DNA of 64,000 nucleotides from Parolsenella catena (GTDB lineage Bacteria > Actinomycetota > Coriobacteriia > Coriobacteriales > Atopobiaceae): contig NZ_AP019367.1 in the NCBI RefSeq assembly GCF_003966955.1, positions 1,550,001 to 1,614,000 of the forward strand, in the 5' to 3' direction. Below are positions 34,330-41,752 of this stretch, piece after piece (within the stretch, counting starts at the first letter, position 1; each line of letters begins with the position of its first letter). The position numbers and the translations under genes are program-made. A model generated the notes under the pieces. It was not told the DNA's origin, did no database searches, and saw only the letters and a program-made list of their open reading frames with translations.

Positions 34330-35705
34330 ACGAGCAGCAGATACGCGAGGTCGTGGAGCAGCAGCGCGCGTACTTCATGAGCCACGCCACCATGGATGTG
34401 AGCGCGCGCCGCGCCGCGCTTCGCCGCCTTCGCGAAGCTGTCCAGGCGCACGAGGACGACATCGCCCAGGCGCTGCACGCAGACCTCGGCAAGTCAGCCG
34501 ACGAGGGCTACATGTGCGAGACGGGCCTAGCCCTCTCCGAGATTCGCTACCAGCTGCGACACGTCTCGCGCTGGGCACGGTCCCGCCCGCGCGCGACAGA
34601 CCTCGCCAACGCCGTGGCCACGAGCCGCGTGAAGCGCGTGCCCTACGGCGTCACGCTCGTCATGGCGCCGTGGAACTACCCGTTTCTGCTCACGCTCGAG
34701 CCACTCGCGGGCGCCCTGGCGGCGGGCAACACCGTGGTCGTGAAGCCGAGTGCCTACGCGCCGGCATCCTCCGCGGTGCTGCGCCAAATATGCGAGGAGG
34801 CGTTTGAGCCCGAACTCGTGAGCGTCATCGAGGGCGGGCGCGCGGAGAACGAGGCGCTTCTCGACCAGCGCTGGGACAACATCTTCTTCACCGGTAGCGT
34901 TGCCGTGGGCAAGCTCGTCATGGCACGGGCGGCCGAGCACCTCACGCCCGTGACGCTCGAGCTGGGTGGCAAGAGCCCCTGCATCGTGGAGAGAAGCGCC
35001 AACCTGCGCGTGGCGGCGCGACGCATCGCCTTTGGCAAGTGGCTCAACGTGGGCCAGACGTGCGTGGCACCAGACTACGTGCTTGTGGACCGCGAGATAA
35101 AAGACGAGCTCATTGGCCTTATTCGCGAGGAGTGCGAGAACATGTACGGCTCAGATGCTCTCGCAAGCCCGGCCTTTGGCAAGATGGTCAACCGCAAGCA
35201 CTTCGACCGCGTCATGGGCCTCATCGACCCCACAAAGGTCGTCATGGGCGGACACGGCAACGAGCGGACGCTGCGCATCGAGCCCACCATCATGGACAAC
35301 GTGACGCCGGCCGATGCCGTCATGGGCCAGGAGATCTTTGGCCCCGTGCTACCCGTCATGGCCTACGACGGCCTCGAGGAGGCCCTGCGCTTTGTGGAGG
35401 AGAGGCCCACGCCGCTTGCGCTCTACCTGTTCACGGCCAGGCACGCGCTTGCCCGCCGCGTCATGCGCGAGGTTCCCTTTGGCGGCGGCTGCGTCAACGA
35501 CACGATCATGCACCTCGCCACGTCACGCATGGGGTTCGGCGGCATGGGGGCCTCGGGCATGGGCAGCTACCACGGCCGAAAGAGCTTCGAGGCGTTCACG
35601 CACGAGAAGAGCATCGTGGACAAGGCCACCTGGTTCGACGCGCCGTTTCGCTACCAGCCCTACGCGGCCTGGAAGCGCTTCTTTGTCCGAAAGTTCGTCC
35701 ACTAG
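34326..35705 (+). CDS. Aldehyde dehydrogenase (class 3-like)
   Basis: 459 aa. It has MAPWNYPFLLTLEPLAGALAAGN, VKPSAYAP, the GSVAVG cofactor motif, ELGGKSP with the general base, and the catalytic cysteine in NVGQTCVAPDY. The short length and HLATSRMGFGGMGASGMG near the C-terminus fit class 3/fatty-aldehyde types. It oxidises aldehydes to acids with NAD(P). It overlaps the ADH stop by 4 bp. Confidence 0.93.
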   Translation: MNEQQIREVVEQQRAYFMSHATMDVSARRAALRRLREAVQAHEDDIAQALHADLGKSADEGYMCETGLALSEIRYQLRHVSRWARSRPRATDLANAVATSRVKRVPYGVTLVMAPWNYPFLLTLEPLAGALAAGNTVVVKPSAYAPASSAVLRQICEEAFEPELVSVIEGGRAENEALLDQRWDNIFFTGSVAVGKLVMARAAEHLTPVTLELGGKSPCIVERSANLRVAARRIAFGKWLNVGQTCVAPDYVLVDREIKDELIGLIREECENMYGSDALASPAFGKMVNRKHFDRVMGLIDPTKVVMGGHGNERTLRIEPTIMDNVTPADAVMGQEIFGPVLPVMAYDGLEEALRFVEERPTPLALYLFTARHALARRVMREVPFGGGCVNDTIMHLATSRMGFGGMGASGMGSYHGRKSFEAFTHEKSIVDKATWFDAPFRYQPYAAWKRFFVRKFVH

Positions 35706-35727
35706 GCTTCCGGGGCGTTATAAACTA

Positions 35728-35798
35728 CGCGAGCGCTGCAAATCGGACACTTTGGCGGCCCCAGGAGCCCTGTGAGCGTCTGATTTGCAGCGCTCGCG
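35728..35798. repeat. Long intergenic hairpin, 17-bp arms
   Basis: CGCGAGCGCTGCAAATC (35728-35744) is exactly complementary to 35782-35798. After one mismatch, GAC/GTC adds three pairs. The 29-nt loop is GC-rich. It is located between aldehyde dehydrogenase and the ArsC-like gene. No T-run follows on either strand, so it is not a standard terminator. Confidence 0.7.
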
Positions 35799-35831
35799 AT
35801 ATGACAGGTCGAGAGGGCCCGGGAGACACAC

Positions 35832-36173
35832 GTGAACATCCAGATCTTTGGAACCAAGAAGAGCTTTGACACCAAGAAGGCCCAGCGCTGGTTCAAGGAG
35901 CGGCGCATAAAGTTCCAGTTCATCGACATGCGCGAGAAGGAGATGAGCAAGGGCGAGCTCAGGAGCGTGGCCCAGGCCGTCGGCGGGATTGATGCCCTGC
36001 TCAACCCAAAGCCCAAGGACGAGGACACGCTTGCGCTCGTACAGCATCTCGCGGAGAGCCAGCGCTTCGACAAGCTGCTCGAGAACCAGCAGCTGCTCCG
36101 CGAGCCAATCGTGCGCAATGGCCGCCAGGCAACCGTTGGCAACCGCCCGGACGTCTGGGCCACCTGGGAGTAA
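35832..36173 (+). CDS. ArsC/Spx-fold protein lacking the catalytic cysteine
   Basis: 113 aa. The fold is recognisable (MNIQIFGTKKSFDTKKAQRWFKER, then EPIVRNGRQATVGNRPDVW near the end). The C-x-x-C/C-x-x-S motif that normally follows the first strand reads KKSFDTKK, so arsenate-reductase or Spx-like redox chemistry is unlikely. It may be a regulatory or structural member of the family. Monocistronic. Confidence 0.75.
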   Translation: MNIQIFGTKKSFDTKKAQRWFKERRIKFQFIDMREKEMSKGELRSVAQAVGGIDALLNPKPKDEDTLALVQHLAESQRFDKLLENQQLLREPIVRNGRQATVGNRPDVWATWE

Positions 36174-36245
36174 AACGCGAGTGTAGCCTCCTGGTCACTA
36201 TGCGGACCCTTGGCCCCCCATAGTGACCGAACAGCTACACTCGCG
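36172..36245 (-). terminator. Bipartite hairpin terminator of deformylase-like gene
   Basis: Outer stem CGCGAGTGTAGC/GCTACACTCGCG (36176-36187 with 36234-36245), a 5x5 internal loop, then inner stem GGTCACTATG/CATAGTGACC (36193-36202 with 36219-36228). On the minus strand TTTT follows. It lies just past the ArsC-like stop, convergent. Confidence 0.7.
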
Positions 36246-36284
36246 AAATCGGGCGGTGCTGCGGGCGATGCGATGGGCGCGGCG

Positions 36285-36701
36285 CTAGACGAGCTTGCCG
36301 GCGCAGTGGTCGACGCAGTGCTGCACGACCTCGGCTACCCAGCCCGAGTACTTGCGCGTGCGAGCCTCGAACTTGCCGTTCACGAGCGCGTCGAACTTCA
36401 CGCGCACGAGCTGGAAGCGGCGCACCTCGGTGTCGCGGTCGAGCGAGAGGCAGCCCTCGGTGGCCTTGTAGGGAGCCATGGAGGCAACGATCTTGGGGTT
36501 GAACATGACCTGCGGACCCTTGGCGCCCTCGAACGCGATGATGGCCTTCGTGGAACCGATCTGGTTCGCCGCGAGTCCGGCGCAGTTCTCCGTGGCGCCC
36601 ATGGTGTCGATGAGGTCCTGGGCAACCTCGGCGTCCTCGACGGTGGCGGGCTCCGCCGGCTTGCTGAGGAACTCCTCGTCCTTCACGATGTCCTTGACCA
36701 T
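36285..36701 (-). CDS. Peptide-deformylase-like protein with altered HEXXH motif
   Basis: 138 aa from ATG 36701. Motif 1 is GLAANQIG (42-49) and motif 2 is EGCLS with the metal Cys (82-86). Motif 3, normally QHExDH, reads QHCVDH (127-132): both metal histidines (H128, H132) are kept but the catalytic glutamate is Cys129. The codon is TGC, not a one-step change from GAG. True deformylases remove formyl from nascent Met. This protein could bind metal but should lack normal catalysis, so it is either a diverged paralogue or an enzyme with another chemistry. Confidence 0.82.
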   Translation of the reverse strand: MVKDIVKDEEFLSKPAEPATVEDAEVAQDLIDTMGATENCAGLAANQIGSTKAIIAFEGAKGPQVMFNPKIVASMAPYKATEGCLSLDRDTEVRRFQLVRVKFDALVNGKFEARTRKYSGWVAEVVQHCVDHCAGKLV

Positions 36702-36830
36702 GACCTTCCCTTTCCTGCGAGGCCGCACGCCGCCTCTGCGGAGCACGGCCGGTTCTTTTGCCCCATCGATGATACGTGATTGGGCCAAGCCGCGCTTGCA
36801 GACACGGTGGCGGACAGCGGACGCACCGCC

Positions 36831-37478
36831 TCAGACGAGCTGTCTCATGTTCACGCTAGTGCGATACGCGCCATCGACGCCAAACACGTCATGGGCAAGG
36901 TCGAGCAGGCGCATGCCTGAGGTGGCTCCCTCGTCGTCAACGGGAACCCAGGAGGGATCGAATGGGCAGCGGTCGTACATGACGGTCTGCCCAACGGGCA
37001 GCCACACGTCATCGACGCAGCCAAGCCTGAGCGAGACGGTCCCCTCGTTCCAGTTGTCACGCCTCGCCAGGCGCGCGTCTCGCACCGTGCGCATCGCTCC
37101 GTCGTATATGTCGAGCAACTCGAGCGTCCCCGCGCCCGGGTCCCTGCGCATGATGGCGTACTCCGAGAACTCGTGGGTCTCGGCCACCTGGCGAAGCCTC
37201 GCCAGGCGAGAGTCGGCCACGCCAGCAGGCGGCTTTCTCACGTAGCGCTCGAGCAGCGTGCCACGCTCGTCAAGCATGCAGTCGAACAGCAGCCACTCCG
37301 TAAACGTTGCGTTCACCTGCGTCTCCACAAGCGGGTCGGGCTCGCTCTCGAAGTAGATCGCGGGACGCACGATCTGCTCGAAGGCAAGGGCCGGCTCCTC
37401 GATGAACTCGCGCTTCCTCCTGCCCCAGTACTCCGCGACGGACCTGACGTCTCGCTCGACCTTCTCGCCGATGCCCAT
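36831..37478 (-). CDS. Hypothetical protein
   Basis: 215 aa from ATG 37478 (SD GGGGAGAGG). I do not recognise the family. Soluble, Arg/Asp/Glu-rich, with no signal or membrane segment. The N-terminal half is helical (VERDVRSVAEYWGRRKREFIEEPALAFEQ) and the middle has TFTEWLLFDCMLDERGTLLERYV. Coding bias matches neighbours. The long in-frame extension to 37586 lacks an RBS. Confidence 0.65.
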   Translation of the reverse strand: MGIGEKVERDVRSVAEYWGRRKREFIEEPALAFEQIVRPAIYFESEPDPLVETQVNATFTEWLLFDCMLDERGTLLERYVRKPPAGVADSRLARLRQVAETHEFSEYAIMRRDPGAGTLELLDIYDGAMRTVRDARLARRDNWNEGTVSLRLGCVDDVWLPVGQTVMYDRCPFDPSWVPVDDEGATSGMRLLDLAHDVFGVDGAYRTSVNMRQLV

Positions 37479-37637
37479 AGCCTCTCCCCTCTCGCCGGAC
37501 GCGGTTGCGCCACCTTCGTTGCGAGAAGGGTATGGGCAGGCGAGGCGCATGCGAGCGCCGTTGCCGAGAAAGTCCCGCGCGGTCAAACGCAGACCTTGCG
37601 CAAATCAAACGAAAATTTGGCCCCTTTGGTGAAAATG

Positions 37638-37673
37638 GGCGCCAACCTGGGCAATAAACCGCAGGTTGGCGCC
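37638..37673 (-). terminator. Terminator after amidohydrolase gene
   Basis: Perfect 12-bp arms GGCGCCAACCTG/CAGGTTGGCGCC, 52 bp past the amidohydrolase stop, followed on the minus strand by CATTTTC. Confidence 0.7.
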
Positions 37674-37724
37674 TTGTGGCTCTCGAACGGGCGAAGCCGT
37701 GCCGAGACGAGAAAAACTCACCTG

Positions 37725-39062
37725 CTAGCGCTTGGCGGACTGGTCCATGATCCAGTCGAGCTCGCGGTCGAGCTCGGCGTTGCGGCGGACGCGCAGACGG
37801 TCTGCCATGACGCCACGGGCCATGACGTGGAGCGGCTCACGCAGGACGGAGAGGTCGTCGAGCGGGTTCTCGCGCGTGACGAGGATGTCTGCGTCGCGGC
37901 CAAGCTCGATGGTGCCCGTCACATTTCCCAGGCCCAGGAGCTGGGCGTTTACCTGGGTGGCCGTGTGAAGGGCAAACGCATTCGAGACGCCAACGTACTT
38001 GGCAAAGTAGGCCACCTCACGCCACATGTCGTACTGCGTGACATACGGGCAGCTCGAGTCCGTGCCAAGGCCCACGGGGATGCCGGCGTCGAGCGCCTCG
38101 CGGGCGCTGTCGATGATGCCGGCACACACGATGTCGCCGTTCGTCTTCTGGACGTCGGTCGAGTGGGTCTTCTCGGGGTCGAGAAGCACGAACGGCAGGG
38201 CCGGCGAAATGGTGCACGTCACGCTCGGGAGCCTACCGGGAAGCTGCGTGCCCGCCGAGCCGCGGTACAGGTCGAGAATCTCGGGCGTCATGGGGGCACC
38301 GTGCTCGATCGTGTCGACGCCGGCCGCCAGCGCCACGCGAACGCCCTCGGTGCTCTCGACGTGCGCCATGACGGGAAGCCCCAGCTCGTGGGCCGTCTTG
38401 CACGCGGCGGAGGCCACCTCGAAAGACATGCGCAGCACGCCCGGCTCACCAGGCTCCGTGGCGTCGAACACGCCGCCCGTCACAAAGAGCTTGATGACGT
38501 CTGCCCCACGGGCCATGTTCTCGCGCACCTGCTCGGACGCCTGCTCGGGGCTCTCGGCCACCTGGGCGAACAGTCCGGCGCCATGACCGCCCGGCACCGT
38601 GACGCCCGTTCCGGGGGCAACGATGCGCGGGCCCACGTACCTTCCGGCCTCGATGGCGTCTCGCACGGCGATGTCGGCGTAGAGGGGGTCGCCGGCGCCA
38701 CGAACGGTCGTGACACCGCTCGCAAGCTGCTGCCGGGCAGAGCCGCGGATGATGCGGCGCAGGATGGCCCGCCCCACGGGGTTGTCGAGCTTGGACATGA
38801 TCGATCCGGCGTCGCCCGAGCTCATGGGTTTGCCGGAGCCGCAGAAGTGCACGTGCATGTTCACAAGGCCCGGCATGAGGAACGCGCCGCCCAGGTCGAT
38901 GACGCGCGCGGTGGCGGGCGCCTGCGCCACGGCCGCGGGCTCTATTCGGGCGATCTTGCCGGCCTCCACCGTCACGGCCATGCCACGCTGGGGCTTCATG
39001 CTCTCCGTGCCATCCAGAATGGTAGCGTTCACGAACATGGTCACGTTGTCTCTGCTCGCCAT
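37725..39062 (-). CDS. Metal-dependent amidohydrolase (imidazolonepropionase/prolidase-like)
   Basis: 445 aa from ATG 39062 (SD AAGGAG). The amidohydrolase signature PGLVNMHVHFCG carries the HxH metal pair. Later histidines are in VMAHVES and IEHGAPM, with an Asp in GLGTDSSCPY. The C-terminal beta-sandwich (LGRDADILVTRENPLDDL) is typical. Members hydrolyse cyclic amides, Xaa-Pro dipeptides or N-acyl compounds. The substrate is not identifiable. No signal peptide, so cytoplasmic. Confidence 0.9.
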   Translation of the reverse strand: MASRDNVTMFVNATILDGTESMKPQRGMAVTVEAGKIARIEPAAVAQAPATARVIDLGGAFLMPGLVNMHVHFCGSGKPMSSGDAGSIMSKLDNPVGRAILRRIIRGSARQQLASGVTTVRGAGDPLYADIAVRDAIEAGRYVGPRIVAPGTGVTVPGGHGAGLFAQVAESPEQASEQVRENMARGADVIKLFVTGGVFDATEPGEPGVLRMSFEVASAACKTAHELGLPVMAHVESTEGVRVALAAGVDTIEHGAPMTPEILDLYRGSAGTQLPGRLPSVTCTISPALPFVLLDPEKTHSTDVQKTNGDIVCAGIIDSAREALDAGIPVGLGTDSSCPYVTQYDMWREVAYFAKYVGVSNAFALHTATQVNAQLLGLGNVTGTIELGRDADILVTRENPLDDLSVLREPLHVMARGVMADRLRVRRNAELDRELDWIMDQSAKR

Positions 39063-39155
39063 GGGAGCTCCTTGCCTGCGCGGGATTGTGCGTACAAGGT
39101 TACCCATTATGTAAAGCTGCGGGACAGGCGCATCGGCGGGCGGGACGACGGCCGG

Positions 39156-39190
39156 CGGTGACAGTTTGACCCCATCCCCATGTGTCACCG
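39156..39190 (-). terminator. Hairpin at end of rsmJ
   Basis: CGGTGACA (39156-39163) pairs with TGTCACCG (39183-39190), overlapping the final codons of rsmJ. Weak T content follows on the minus strand. Confidence 0.4.
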
Positions 39191-39868
39191 GCGGACGATG
39201 ACGTCAAAGCGGACGGCCTTGCCAGCGACGGAGTGGCTCGGCCTGACGCCTGCGAGTACGGGAGCCTTCACGGGGCGCTTCACAACAACCCTCCTCGGTC
39301 CCGCCGCGAGCGCGGCGTCCATGAGCGCGTCCTCATCGGCGCACGGGGCCTCGAGGTGGTGCAGCAGCTGGAACTTCTTCTTCACCGCGGCGCTCTTTGT
39401 CCGGCCCGGGAACATCGGGTCGAGGTAGACCACGTCCGGTGCATCGTCCATCCCGGCAAGCACCTCCACGCTGTCCGCCTCCACAAGCCTCATGCGAGAG
39501 ACGATGCCCGCAAGCTGCGGCTCGTTGCCCGCACGGCGCAGGGCGTCCGCGAGCAGCAGCGCGATCACCGGGTCGTTCTCGCACAGCGTCACCGAGAAGC
39601 CCGCCGCCGCAAGGAGCAACGAGTCCTCCCCGAGCCCTGCCGTGGCGTCGACGGCATGGGGGGCCTCGACACCCCTCACGCGGGCCGCGCGCACGAGCAT
39701 CTCCCGCCCGAGACGATCGTGCCTAAGGCGTGGCAGGAGCTCGCGGAAGTCCTCGCACAGGGACATCCCATCGGCGCACAGCGCAAGTCCGTCGTCAATA
39801 AATCGCAGCTCAACGCCCTCGGGAAGGGTGAGCTCGCGTGCGCGCCGCTCTATCTGTTCTCGCTCCAT
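39185..39868 (-). CDS. rsmJ: 16S rRNA (guanine1516-N2)-methyltransferase RsmJ
   Basis: 227 aa from ATG 39868. SAM motif DATAGLGEDSLLLAAAGF, a VTLCENDPVIALLL acidic loop, the catalytic-type VVYLDPMFPGRTKSAAVKK, and a VVVKRPVKAP strand, all matching RsmJ/YhiQ. It modifies the 16S 3' domain in the cytoplasm. It is divergent from the FNR-type regulator across a 107-bp gap. Confidence 0.9.
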   Translation of the reverse strand: MEREQIERRARELTLPEGVELRFIDDGLALCADGMSLCEDFRELLPRLRHDRLGREMLVRAARVRGVEAPHAVDATAGLGEDSLLLAAAGFSVTLCENDPVIALLLADALRRAGNEPQLAGIVSRMRLVEADSVEVLAGMDDAPDVVYLDPMFPGRTKSAAVKKKFQLLHHLEAPCADEDALMDAALAAGPRRVVVKRPVKAPVLAGVRPSHSVAGKAVRFDVIVRR

Positions 39869-39975
39869 GGGCTCCCCTCCCTCTTCTCCGACAATTCTAG
39901 CCGCAACGGCAGCATCTATAATCGCCAAGACGGCGGCCGCCGACATGACGGCCGCGCAAGAGGAGAGGTGGCCCC

Positions 39976-40710
39976 ATGGCAGAGGACAACATCCCCAAAG
40001 GCGAGCGCGTGTGCGCGGGAGTCGGCCATGACTGCGCGTTCAGCAGGGCCGGCAGCTCCTGCATGGACAACATCCGCCTGTTCGCGGGGCTCCCGCCCTC
40101 GGCAAAGCGCGAGCTTCTCGCACGGGCAAGGCACACGGCCCACGCAAGCGGGGACATCATCGTCCACGAGGGCGACCCGATCGAGTCGATCATCGTCGTG
40201 CGAACCGGGCGCATCAAGACCTATCGCAGCACCTCGGACGGCGAGCAGCACGTGCTCGACGTGCTGCACGACGGCCAGGCGCTGTGGCACGGGCTATTCC
40301 TCGACAACCGCACCTACGGCTACTCCGTCTCGTGCCTCACGCCCGTGCGCCTGTGTCTCATCCACCGCGCCGACGTGGAGCAGATGCTCGCGAACCACCC
40401 CGACGTCGCCATGGGCCTCATCCGCATGGTCTGCACCGAGCTCGACCGCGCCGAGGAGCGCATCATGATGTTGAGCATACGCGACCCGCGCCGGCGCCTC
40501 GCCGAGTACCTGCTCACGCGCGACCGCAGCTGCACGGGCCCTGAGATTCATCTCAAGCTCGATGACATCGCCAGCTCCGTGGGCCTGCGCCCGGAGACCG
40601 TCTCGAGAAACATCGCGCGATTCGACCGCGAGGGCCTCGTGAGACGCACGGGACGAGGCCGGCTGCTCGTGCTTGACCGCGAGGGCCTCGCCCGCGTGTC
40701 CGAGTCCTGA
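39976..40710 (+). CDS. Crp/FNR-family regulator, probable Fe-S oxygen sensor
   Basis: 244 aa. Three Cys cluster at the N-terminus (C13, C20, C29), resembling the FNR C-x(2-3)-C-x(5)-C arrangement though not identical. Further Cys lie in the beta-roll (VSCLTPVRLCLIH) and could complete a cluster. A cyclic-nucleotide-type domain is followed by a Crp HTH (LKLDDIASSVGLRPETVSRNIARFDREG), with the FNR-like E-x-x-S-R recognition residues. It lies directly upstream of pflA, which carries a near-perfect FNR box, so it likely activates fermentation genes without oxygen. Confidence 0.88.
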   Translation: MAEDNIPKGERVCAGVGHDCAFSRAGSSCMDNIRLFAGLPPSAKRELLARARHTAHASGDIIVHEGDPIESIIVVRTGRIKTYRSTSDGEQHVLDVLHDGQALWHGLFLDNRTYGYSVSCLTPVRLCLIHRADVEQMLANHPDVAMGLIRMVCTELDRAEERIMMLSIRDPRRRLAEYLLTRDRSCTGPEIHLKLDDIASSVGLRPETVSRNIARFDREGLVRRTGRGRLLVLDREGLARVSES

Positions 40711-40810
40711 CGCGCGACAAGGTGGCCCCGGCGCTCCTCCCGAAGCAAGACGCCCCATCCCGGGTGCCCTGCCTAAGAGTTTACCTTCTTTAACAATTTT
40801 TTCTCGCTAT

Positions 40811-40852
40811 TTGATTACGGTCAAGGAACTTCTCTCGCGCACCAACTACATT
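40811..40852 (+). promoter_or_regulatory. FNR box and class II promoter of pflA
   Basis: TTGATTACGGTCAA (40811-40824) has one mismatch to TTGAT-N4-ATCAA. A -10-like TACATT lies at 40847-40852. A start site about 7 bp later (~40859) would put the box centre at -41.5, the classic position for an FNR-activated promoter. The surrounding 40770-40820 is AT-rich. Confidence 0.75.
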
Positions 40853-40889
40853 TCACCCGTGGAAACAGGGCGCGGGAGAGGAGCGGGAA

Positions 40890-41672
40890 ATGACCAAGGG
40901 GCGCATACATTCCATGGAGTCGTTTGGCTCCGCGGATGGTCCGGGCGTACGCTTCCTCGTCTTTCTCCAGGGCTGCCCCATGCGCTGCCGCTACTGCCAC
41001 AACCCAGACACGTGGCGCACCGAGGGCGGCACGCTCATGGACGCGTCCGAGATTCTCGACCGCGCGGAGCGCTTCCGCAGCTACTGGGGACCCGAGGGCG
41101 GTATCACCGTCTCTGGCGGCGAGGCCCTCATGCAGGCCGAGTTCGTGGCGGAGCTCTTTGAGCAGGCACACGAGCGCGGCATCAACACGTGCCTCGACAC
41201 CTCGCTGGCGCCGTTCACGCGCGAGCAGCCCGCCCTCGCGACGTTCGAGCGCGTCATGGACGCCTGCGACCTCGTGATGGCAGACATCAAGCACGCAGAC
41301 CCCGCCGTCCACAAGCGACTCACGGGACGCACCAACGAGAACATCGTCGACTGCCTGCACTGGCTCGCGGAGCGCAACCAGCCGATGTGGATCCGCCAGG
41401 TCCTCGTCGAGGGCTACACGGACGATGACGCCTCGCTGGCACAGACGCGCGAGCTCATCGCCTCGCTCGGTGAGAGCGTGCGGCGCGTCGAGGTGCTGCC
41501 CTACCACACGCTTGGCGTCTTCAAGTGGGAGGAGCTCGGGATTCCCTACACGCTGGAGGGCGTCACGCCCCCCTCGCCCGAGCGCACCCAGCAGGCACAG
41601 GCGATTCTTCGCGGCGAGGTGCCGGCGCCCACGGCGGGCGCGGAGCGGCACGCGGCGCGGGCGCAACACTAG
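40890..41672 (+). CDS. pflA: Pyruvate formate-lyase activating enzyme
   Basis: 260 aa radical-SAM enzyme. The CxxxCxxC cluster is C29/C33/C36 in [14 protein letters not shown]. The glycine-rich SAM contact is [14 protein letters not shown]. It installs the glycyl radical on PflB using SAM and a 4Fe-4S cluster. The substrate gene follows 80 bp downstream. The order pflA-pflB is the reverse of E. coli. ATG 40890 has SD GGAGCGGG nearby. Confidence 0.96.
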   Translation: MTKGRIHSMESFGSADGPGVRFLVFLQGCPMRCRYCHNPDTWRTEGGTLMDASEILDRAERFRSYWGPEGGITVSGGEALMQAEFVAELFEQAHERGINTCLDTSLAPFTREQPALATFERVMDACDLVMADIKHADPAVHKRLTGRTNENIVDCLHWLAERNQPMWIRQVLVEGYTDDDASLAQTRELIASLGESVRRVEVLPYHTLGVFKWEELGIPYTLEGVTPPSPERTQQAQAILRGEVPAPTAGAERHAARAQH

Positions 41673-41679
41673 GTAACCC

Positions 41680-41703
41680 ACCCGGGACACCCCCGCCCCG
41701 GGT
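41680..41703 (+). promoter_or_regulatory. Hairpin between pflA and pflB
   Basis: ACCCGGG (41680-41686) pairs with CCCGGGT (41697-41703). No T-run. It may adjust the relative amount of pflB mRNA by processing or protection. Confidence 0.4.
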
Positions 41704-41752
41704 CATAACGACGGCGCCGAGACTGCATGGCAGCGGCGCAAGAGGAGGAAAT

